Positions 55,991 through 64,000 of a DNA stretch of 64,000 nt are shown in pieces (the stretch's first letter is position 1; the number at the start of each line of letters is the position of its first letter). A program made the position numbers and the translations under genes. The notes below the pieces were generated by a model. It was not told the DNA's origin. It did not search any database and saw nothing but the letters and a program-made list of their open reading frames with translations. The stretch comes from Viola odorata (lineage: Eukaryota; Streptophyta; Magnoliopsida; Malpighiales; Violaceae), in NCBI GenBank assembly GCA_963691705.1, contig OY829542.1, forward strand, positions 62,706,427-62,770,426, written 5' to 3'.

Positions 55991-56900
55991 CAGGGCAGTC
56001 GCATGCCCTGCATAAAGTAATAAAAATACAACTCAATGCTGGCTACGAAATGTAATGTAGATAGTGGTGAGAGGATCGATCCACAGAGACAAGCTAGTCC
56101 AATGTTTTATTGCTCCTGAAAACAACCAAATCCAAAGTACGGTCTTGAAATGAGATTACAAATTAGAGAATTAAACATGAACAGTAATAGAGCAGGTGAA
56201 TATTGCATGTAATTAAACGATTGTAATTTAGAGAAAATCAGAGTGGAGAAATAATCCCGGGTAGAGATCATAACGAGATGGCAAAGTCATGTTGTTGATC
56301 ATTGACAAAAATGTTTTCAAAATGGTTTCATAGAAAAAGTTGCGGGAACCAGTTGCACTGCAATTCTCGGAAGTGATTTAAAAGAAACCTTCTATTTAAA
56401 ACACCCTAATCTTCCCAAACATCTCCTAAGATTCTAATCTGCCACTTTGCTTGACAAAGGAATCCGAATGCTTAAGGAAAGGCCTAGGGGATTGATAAAA
56501 TCAGTGAGGTCCTTCCTCTAGACATCGGGAGTTGTTCGTCATCTCAAGGTCTGGTATAGTCTGGTAACATTCCCGGCTGTCACCCAGGAAGGCCCTTCTC
56601 AAGGCCTTGGGATGGGAGGGTAGTCTAATTCTTTTCCTTCTATTAGCATAGACCAAGTTAATGCCCTTTAACCCTACTGATATGTTGTCTACTTTTGTTC
56701 CCTAAGATCATAATTTTAGAAGAGAACTGACTATACTTATTCAAGTTAAATCCAAGTTGATCAAGTTTAAAAATAACAAAAACAAGTTGGCGTTAAAACA
56801 AGAAGGAAAGAAATACGAAATCCATTTCTAATTAAAGATTAACAAAGTCTCACAACAAACATAGCTTACCAATCTCTCGATGGTTTGAATTGGCCATAGG
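55991..56900 (-). repeat. Probable Athila-type LTR remnant
   Basis: Contains GTGGTGAGAGGATCGATCCACAGAGACAAG (about 56062), close to the corresponding phrase of the gag-only element's LTRs (GAGGATCGTCCACAGAGACC), and similar downstream layout. The ends are not defined. Confidence 0.45.
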
Positions 56901-57317
56901 GTGTAGACTATTAGCTACTGTTTTAAAAGTAAGAGCCTTGCTTTAAGATGTTCTTTGGCATTACTTTTGATGCTTTGGATCCCATAAAACTAGTGTTCCT
57001 TTACATTTCAATGGCTAGTTTGAATCAAGTGCTTAAGCTAGTTTTGCACTTTTAGATTAGATGTTTTTGGATGGGAATTTGTTGCTAGAGGTCTTTCTTA
57101 AGTGCATAGTTTTCCTTGGTTTTTCTAGAAGATGGTTTATTTTCTCTGTTTTTTTTATGAAGATAGTTTCCTTGCTTTGATTTTTCGTGTTGGCTTGGCC
57201 TACATGATTCGTTGACATGTAGTGAAGACTGGTTGCTTCCGCTTTTGGGAAACTAACTTTTTCCCTTACCAAACTTCTGGATGTTTAAGGGGGTCCCCCA
57301 TTTAATTGCTTTAGGTA
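56901..57317. other. Unassigned sequence
   Basis: AT-rich, no gene, repeat end or structure that I can support. Confidence 0.4.
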
Positions 57318-57718
57318 TAGTATGGGATGAAGGATTAGGAGGGGAAGGAAAGGAAGGGAAAGGAAATTTTTAAACTTTCCCTTGTATGGGAAAAAATTGC
57401 TCAAGGGAATCAAAGGGAAAGGAAGAGAATAGGGAGTAAATAAATTTAAAAAAACTTCCCCCCTGGCTCACAAAAAAGTTCCTCCTAAAAATGGGAGGAA
57501 AATGAGGGAAATTAGAAACTGAGCTTAAATTAGAAAAGAAAGTTATGGGCTTGGGCTTGGGTCATGAGATTTAAAGAAAATTTCCTTCATTTTCCCTTGT
57601 GTATAAAAAATACAGCCATATAAGGGAATTTCTCTACAAGTTCCCTTCCTCTCCTTTCCTTTCCTTTCCCTAGTTAAACTTTCCCTCTTTTCCTTCGTGC
57701 ACTTTAGTTCCCATACTA
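57318..57718. mobile_element. 401-bp inverted-repeat (MITE-like) element, purine/pyrimidine-rich
   Basis: Ends TAGTATGGGA and TCCCATACTA are exact complements. The left half is rich in GGAAAGGAAGGGAAAGG and the right half in CCTTTCCTTTCCTTTCCC, so the element can fold back. No clear target duplication is visible, so its superfamily is open. Confidence 0.5.
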
Positions 57719-57733
57719 GCAACGGTTTAAATA

Positions 57734-57944
57734 CTCCCTCCGGTTTTTATTAAACGATTTCACGCAAAATGAGGTGGCTCGGATGACTCACTATTTGACC
57801 CCAAAAAAATTCGTACTTTTTTTTGAACGTACGTTAAGGATTAACGAACGTCTGAGAAAAAATTCGGGGCAAAATTGTTTCAAATAGTGAGTCATCCGGA
57901 CCACCACGTTTTGCGTGAAGTCGTTTAATAAAAACCGGAGGGAG
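57734..57944. mobile_element. Stowaway-type MITE (211 bp)
   Basis: Ends CTCCCTCCGGTTTTTATTAAAC and its complement, with TA on both sides (57732-57733, 57945-57946). Extended complementarity continues inward (GTGGTGG...). Same family as 34694-34953. Confidence 0.9.
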
Positions 57945-58669
57945 TAGTTTAGAAGGATGGAAACTAATTAACTATTTCTCACTTTGTATGGTTTCAACCA
58001 TTAGCCTAATTTTATTCGCACAGACTTAGTTCATTGTAAGAGTAAAGTGTACACAAGGAATTGAACCGACAACGCCTTGTTTAAGTAGCACTTCTTTCTT
58101 GCGTGCTTTGAGAATGTCTTGGTACTTTCGCTCATATGAATGATGGGATTCGTTACTAAATTGGAGTCCATTTATGCGAGTGAGGGACTAAAATTGACAT
58201 GACATTGTAGGAGGGGTAGAAATTCTTCTGTTTTTTTGTTTTTTCTACTCTCTTTTTTAGAGAGATAGTTTTTTGATTTTATATACTAGGGAAATGTGGA
58301 TAGTGGACACATTTGAATTATTTTATTTCCAGTAGACCAGCTAAAGCAGTGATGCAAAGTACTCAAATTAGATATGTTGATAAAAAATCATAAAGTGGAA
58401 AGAAAATTAAGAGAGAAATTTTAATTAAATAAAATTACAAAGAAGAAGGAAAGAAGAGCCACACGTGTCAAAGTCGTGTTAATAAATACATAGGCATTAT
58501 TATATTACATCCTTCGTCGTCTCTCGTCGGATTCTGGTTTGCCCTACTGCCTTCTACTCCTGGAAAACAATCCAAGAACAACACAAAAACAGAATTCAAT
58601 AGCCCAAATCAAAACGTATACATAGTTTAAACATTTTCAGAACACAAAAACCAATCCAAAATCAAAAGA
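57945..58669. other. Sequence upstream of the XPB fragment
   Basis: No gene. It includes an ACACGTGTCA G-box-like word at about 58461, and the last 170 bp look like XPB promoter/5' UTR carried along with the fragment. Confidence 0.45.
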
Positions 58670-60425
58670 ATGGGGCACGGCGGTAATCCTTAATCCCCAG
58701 CTATCCATGTTTTTGAATAAAGGGAAACCGAGCTTTTAGCTGCTAGTATTTTGTTAATTTTGTTATGATTTTTTTCTTCTGATTTTCAGGTGAAAAAGGC
58801 CGTCCGAGCAAGAAATTCAAATCCTCAAAGGTCACTCAATCCCTAGAAATCTTCAGTATTTGAAAATAGATAAATAAAAACACTCTGATTGTTGCTTAAT
58901 TATTCATGTGATTGAAATCCTCTTGATGCGCAGGATGATCACAAGCCCGCTGACCACGAAGCGTTTTACCCCGAAGACGCTGATGAAGATTTACGCGATG
59001 GTATTGCAGTTTCAAATTACGATTGATAGTTGGTTTTTCCATTCCTTGATTTGCTGTAATTTCATTGCTGTTATATTTTCTTTTTGTTGGAGATACAGAA
59101 GGGAAGAAGAAGGATTTCACTAAATTGGAATTAAAATCCGATCATGCTAATCGACCGCTATGGGCTTGCGCTGATGGTCGCATATTCTTGGAAACTTTCT
59201 CTCCTTTGTACAAACAAGCCTACGATTTCCTCATTGCCATTGCCGAGCCCGTTTGCAGGTATTGTTTCTAGCCTAATCAACTTATCATTCTGAGTATTGG
59301 GTTCTTAGTTTTTCATTCAGGAGTTGGCATTCTTAGGCCGGAGTCTATGCACGAGTACAACTTAACGCCACATTCACTGTATGCGGCTGTTTCAGTGGGG
59401 GTAGAGACAGTGTTGAATAAGTTGTCGAAGACCAAGTTGCCGAAAGAAATGGTTGATTTTATTTATGCCTCTACTGCTAATTATGGTAAAGTGAAGCTTG
59501 TGCTTAAGAAGAATAAGTACTTCATTGAATCCCCATTTCCCGAGGCAAGTTGGCTTCTGTTTTGCTATTCTTATTATAATTTTGCATTTGTCTTTTGAGT
59601 GTTTGATGCTGATGGTATTGTTATTTTGTCGGGATTTGTAGGTATTAAAGACATTGCTTAAAGACGAAGTTATAGCTAAAGCAAGGACTACATCCGAGGT
59701 TTGTTTTACTAATGTGATATTGAGACTTCCATTGTTCTTGTTCTATCATGTGCTTGTGTTCTCCTATTTCTATGACGTATTGATGTGTTCTTGCTTGCAT
59801 TGCCTAGTTATCCATCCATTCAGTATAGGATTGCTATGTCGTGAGCAATAACTATTTCTGCTTCTAATGGCAATAAGGCAACATTAAACGTTGTAATTTA
59901 GACCATTATATCTTCTTGGTTGTCTGTTATCGTGTTTTATTATTAAATTTTGCTTGCATTAGTATCTATGGGGCATTTTAATGGGTTAAGATATCTAGTT
60001 TCTTGTTTATTACTTTGTGTGTTTTCTCTCAAAATTCTATATAGCATTCGGTTCATTTGTGTCTTGTAACATTTGTGTCAGTGTCTTTGTGTCTTTATGT
60101 ATGTGGAATGTTCATCATTTAGTATCCATATATGGCTTTTCCTTGTGAGTTAGTTCCAATGGATAATGTAGCTCACACAGTTTTATATGTGTGAATTCAT
60201 TGATATTCTACTTGCATTTAGTGGTTTAGTTCTTCTATTTCTTTCCATGTTTCTTAGAACATATAATTCTTAAACCATTTTCATTGTTGTGATCTATGAG
60301 ATGAATTTTTAAATAATTTATAATTCTAGAACTCTGTAGAGTTCGAATGGACATGATGGGTTTACAATTAGCAAAGCAGCTGAGGAAATCTCTTATGCCG
60401 CTTGTTATATTGGTATTGTTACCAT
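58670..60425 (+). pseudogene. XPB1: XPB (TFIIH DNA helicase) N-terminal fragment, seven exons
   Basis: XPB is the 3'-5' helicase/translocase of TFIIH in transcription and nucleotide excision repair, normally about 760 residues. Exons here: 58670-58682, 58790-58830, 58934-59000, 59099-59258, 59337-59544, 59642-59698 and 60340-about 60425. They encode MGHG, EKGRPSKKFK, an acidic DEDL stretch, [90 protein letters not shown] and SNGHDGFTISKAAEEI. The frame is clean, apart from a small in-frame loss after SVGVET, until exon 7, where the match ends abruptly. None of the helicase motifs are present before other gene fragments begin. Intron 5 has a GC donor (CCGAG/GCAAGT). It is therefore a captured or truncated 5' fragment, not a working XPB. 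Confidence 0.85.
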
Positions 60426-62000
60426 GTAAGTTAACTGAATGGTTCTTGGTTTATTGAGGAGTTTAAGATGTAATCTTTTCCATGAGTGATTGATGAGTAA
60501 CTATTTATTTAAAGTGGTTCTCTTTGTTTGAACTTTTCCCTTGCTTATTTGCAATTATTGTTGGAAATTCTCTGTAGTATCAGGCATTGCCATATTCATA
60601 AATGCAAAATGTGTTCGAATAAGCATGCTGACTAATGTTCATGCACTGTAAACAATTTCCTCTTTGTTGAGTGTATATAGTTCAATAATACATGACAGAA
60701 AAGTCCGTCTTATGGAATTACGTCCTTGGGCCAGCTTGTGCACGCCAAGACTTAGTCTTGTTTCTGGTGCACGCAGCACTGGGATTAGGGGATTCAGAAC
60801 AAATTGCCTCCTTATGGCAAGGAATGATATTTTTATCAAGTAAGTTAACTTTCTACAAGCAATTGATGAACTAAAGTAAATTAAATTGGTTCAATTGATT
60901 GCACTTTTGGATTTATCTTGCATTTCTGTTTCTGGGTTTCCCCTATAGGAAAAATTCTCTGTTACTGATTTGCTTAGGGTGGAACTTTTGTTAATTGTTA
61001 AAGTAGAGGGAGTGTGAGTAGACAATTGCAAATGCTAGTAGCCCCACTCATTTGCTTGTCGCAAATTCATGAATTAAGGGAATAATTCAAAATATGTATT
61101 CTCAGTTATTTCCATGTATGGGATAAATCTTTCTTCATAAGCGTTGTTTATCCATCGCAGTCATGGAAGCTATATCTAGAGCTTCTTTTTCTATTTTCCA
61201 GTGTAATCCAACATTGGTGACTCTGAAAGCTTCTGTATATTCGCTCCTCACTTTCAGTCAAATCAGTTTAGCGTTGATGTTCATTGTGGTTGATGTGAAA
61301 GCATAACCTGTTTTCTACAGTTTAATGTACAACTCAGTTCTTATCATGTTGTATCTAATGACTATTTTTTGTTTCAAAATATCAAAGAAATCTTCTTAAT
61401 AGTTTCATTTGTTTGTCATGGTATGGTATACAATGAGAATATGGTCTGACGGAATACTCTAAGGTGTCATCAACTGCTCCACTCAGAAAGAATGAAATTA
61501 GTATTTCCTCTTCACGCTATCTTCATTTCAGAATTTAACATTACGTGCGTAAATCACCTTATACAAAAGGTGAAAGTCTAAAAATATTCCTCACTCACCA
61601 CAATTATATACATACACCTCTGTGCACTCCCTATAAGTAGTATAAGTCCTCTGTAGTGGAAAGACTGAACATTTATAACTTAAGACACCGCATCACTCAA
61701 CAGGTTCTGATTCTGCATCGAATGCAACCAAGTGTGGCACTCATCCGACTCCGTTGGCAGAGAAACCCTCTTGCGTACCAACGTTTCATTCGTGTCATTT
61801 AAGCCCGCAGTGTTTATGGCTTTCTTTTGTACTAATAATGTTGAAACTTTTATTAGCTAGTTATACAAGAATCATGAGCGGAATTATTCCACCTATGCTC
61901 CGCTGATTGTTTAACTGTTTAAGTAAAAGACTTAGTAGCTTGTGTTATTGAATTGTTTATGGGCTTACGGTTCATTGATTGTTTCCCTGGATGTGTCCAG
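60426..62000. other. No recognisable gene
   Basis: Intron-like T-rich sequence. A 60-codon frame at 60692-60874 has no family resemblance that I recognise. Position 60700-60840 is less AT-rich and could be an unrecognised captured exon. A similar more mixed-composition patch lies at about 61710-61800. Confidence 0.4.
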
Positions 62001-62722
62001 GAGTCCTGATGAGCGGTTCAATGCTTCCAATCCTGGGAATAACTTGTATGTAGCTGGCTTGTCTACTAGGGTTACATCTACTGATCTTGAAAAGTATTTT
62101 GGCAAAGAAGGAAAGGTCGAGTTTTTCTTTTGAGATCCTTTATTTTTTATGATTGAGTTGTTTTCATGCATGCCACAGGCCCACGGTTATAAATGCTGTC
62201 ACTTGATGCTCCACTAGCTTTTTGGTTCGTGTGTTCTGTTTGGGACATTTTGTTAAAGGTGGAAAGCATTTTAGTTTAATGCCTTTTGGTTTACCTCAAA
62301 GTATTGCAGAAGACTTAACCTTATTGCTGTTTATCAATGGCATGAAAGTTCACTGTAGCACCAGCAATGTGAAACCGTTTATAGAGAATTAGGTATCCAC
62401 ATTTAGATGCTGTGGTACTGATGTAAAATAACTTTCTTTTGATGTTTAGTGTCTCATTCATATATTCCACATAATTTAGAGTGTTTGCATCTGATTCTCT
62501 CTTTCCTTTGAAGTTGCTGTTTTCATAGTTGACTAACTGTTCTTCCTGTCTTCACCGTACTTTCCTTCAATGGATGATCTTTTTAGGTTATGGAGTGCCA
62601 TCTGGTTACAGATCCTAGGACCAGGGAATTTCATTACTATGGAAACCATTGAGGACGCTGAGCGTTGTATCAAGTATTTGAATCGTTCAGTGCTGGAAGG
62701 ACGACTAATAACTGTGGAAAAG
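62001..62722 (+). pseudogene. SR45a: SR45a-like RRM splicing-factor fragment, two exons, RNP1 deleted
   Basis: Exons 62001-62115 and 62587-62722. The first encodes SPDERFNASNPGNNLYVAGL (RNP2 is NLYVAGL) and TRVTSTDLEKYFGKEGKV. The second encodes MECHLVTDPRTREF and, after a frame change, TMETIEDAERCIKYLNRSVLEG, ending at ITVEK. The order and wording match the RRM of plant SR45a/TRA2-like splicing factors. At GAATTTCATTACTATGG the residues expected for RNP1 (RGFGFV) are missing and the frame shifts, so the RNA-binding fold is broken. RS-rich N- and C-terminal exons are absent. Confidence 0.8.
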
Positions 62723-62909
62723 GTACTGGTTGCATCAAAGGATTTAGAAATGTTTACACACTTATGGGAAGAGCAAGTTGTTTACACACTGTTATTGTTT
62801 TGGACATTCTTTGGAAATGTTTTGGCAGCAGGTCTGGTTTGTGTGTAACTCCATCGAATTCACAATCTAACAGCACTTAACAGCTGAACCTATCTCTTCA
62901 AAACTCAGG

Positions 62910-64000
62910 CATGAGTTCTGCATCGACGTTTCAAACTCATCGATTCAAATCCAACTGCCTCCTTACAGGATCAATAATGCTGGTGTTCAAAGACCGATTA
63001 ATAACGAAACCATTCCGGCAACGAGCTTACATTTTGGTGACGTTTTAGAATATGATGTCCATAACCTTTATGGCCTTCTGGAATCCAAAGCCACAAATGC
63101 AGGTCTAATCAATGCAACTGCTAAAAGGCCTTTTGTACTTTCTAGATCAACTTTTGTTGGCTCCGGAAAGTACACAGCACATTGGACTGGAGACAACGCG
63201 GCCAGATGGGATGATTTGGCATACACTATTCCTGCTATATTGAATTCTGGACTGTTTGGAATTCCAATGGTTGGTGCTGACATATGTGGTTTTTCTGAAG
63301 ACACAACAGAGGAGCTATGTCGGCGATGGATTCAGGTAAAAACAGAACATGTTTTCTGTCATTTTTGTTGTTGACCTTCTTAAAAACCAGAATCGTATAA
63401 CGTACATTATAGAAACCATTGATGTTTCATCCACACATAGTGTTATTGCGATATCCATCTTCTGATGTTTTAGCCATAATTTTAAGCTTTTAGAGTGCAA
63501 CAGTCCTTTGATACTGTGATTTACGTAACACTGAAGCTTGTCATGGTGCAGCTAGGTGCTTTTTATCCTTTTTCCAGAGACCACTCCGACAAAAACTCTA
63601 TACGTCAAGAGTGCAACAGTCCTTTGATACTGTGATTTACGTAACACTGAAGCTTGTCATGGTGCAGCTAGGTGCTTTTTATCCTTTTTCCAGAGACCAC
63701 TCCGACAAAAACTCTATACGTCAAGAGCTTTATCTGTGGGATTCTGTTGCTGCAACAGCAAAGAAGGTGCTTGGTCTTCGCTACCAGTTGCTTCCTTACT
63801 TTTATACGTTGATGTATGAGGCGCACACCAAAGGAACCCCCATAGCAAGGCCTTTGTTTTTCTCATTCCCTCAAGACACTGCCACCTACGAAATCAAATC
63901 TCAGTTTCTAATTGGCAGAGATGTGATGGTTTCGCCTGCACTAATGCCAGGGGCAGTTTCAGTAGACGCATACTTCCCCGCAGGAAACTGGTTCGACCTT
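62910..64000 (+). pseudogene. GH31 alpha-glucosidase fragment, running off the right edge
   Basis: GH31 alpha-glucosidases of plants hydrolyse maltose or related alpha-glucosides in the vacuole or wall. The first recognisable exon (about 62910-63335) encodes [84 protein letters not shown] and EELCRRWIQ, followed by a GTAAAA donor. The Asp of HWTGDN is the expected general acid. The next exon (63668 onward, or the duplicate acceptor at 63552) gives [61 protein letters not shown] and PAGNWFDL. The nucleophile region (DMNE) and everything upstream are missing, and the text before PPYRINN is already out of register. A 116-bp tandem duplication (63493-63724) covers the second exon's start. It is probably a fragment; the right side cannot be judged. 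Confidence 0.8.
63493..63724 (+). repeat. Perfect 116-bp tandem duplication across a splice acceptor and exon start
   Basis: 63493-63608 and 63609-63724 look identical on reading (GAGTGCAACAGTCC through TACGTCAA). Each copy includes the GGTGCAG acceptor and the start of the GH31 exon. 116 is not a multiple of three, so using the first acceptor would shift the frame. Confidence 0.9.

Noticed and set aside
58200..58330. Helitron 5' end ahead of the gene-fragment mosaic
   Set aside because: No convincing TC-start between A and T with the usual terminal text; Helitron origin is left as a hypothesis.
60692..60874. 60-residue frame between XPB and SR45a fragments
   Set aside because: No recognisable domain and no splice-consistent neighbours; listed only as possible unknown exon material.

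Overview
The window is nuclear DNA of a flowering plant, almost certainly a eudicot. It has AT-rich introns with GT-AG borders, plant LTR retrotransposons of the Tat/Ogre and Athila lineages, Stowaway and hAT-type elements, and plant gene families: plant-type glutathione peroxidase, neprosin/DUF239, GT47 xyloglucan galactosyltransferase-like, XPB helicase, SR45a-like and GH31 alpha-glucosidase. I could not fix the species. About three quarters of the window is repetitive.

Left part (1-19.7 kb) is a nest of insertions. A minus-strand Tat/Ogre element (gag at the left edge, a DUF7745-like ORF, tRNA-Arg primer site, 2.75-kb LTR ending at 6825) abuts a CCGGTT-rich repeat. That repeat abuts a 5'-truncated, mutationally dead Athila element on the plus strand (protease, RT, RNase H, integrase, env-like ORF, 3' LTR at 16469-18092). 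The Athila carries a 1.29-kb Mutator-like foldback element with a 10-bp target duplication. Its 3' LTR ends inside a GT47 glycosyltransferase coding sequence, now a pseudogene (18093-19653).

Middle (20.9-28 kb): a 7,052-bp hAT-like element with matching TAGGGGTGTACA termini and a perfect 8-bp target duplication. It is filled with a 6.2-kb satellite of 127-bp units that alternate between two sequence types and never lose register. It ends 18 bp upstream of the TATA box of a glutathione peroxidase gene.

28-44.7 kb: an organellar-type glutathione peroxidase gene and neprosin-domain genes, followed by a direct tandem segmental duplication (unit about 8.4 kb). The second glutathione peroxidase copy lacks its first two exons. 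Two five-exon neprosin genes look intact, and a third neprosin is broken. Insertions unique to one copy (Stowaway MITE, poly(A) retroposon, 354-bp solo-LTR-like element) give clean filled/empty site pairs.

44.7-57 kb: nested minus-strand Athila-type elements. One is a complete 7.2-kb element with near-identical LTRs and a 5-bp target duplication that encodes only gag and protease. Each Athila-type element carries its own short, dispersed, often palindromic motif.

57.3-64 kb: small inverted-repeat elements, then same-strand fragments of three unrelated genes (XPB helicase N-terminus, SR45a-type RRM, GH31 alpha-glucosidase). This resembles a multi-gene capture event. The last fragment runs off the right edge.
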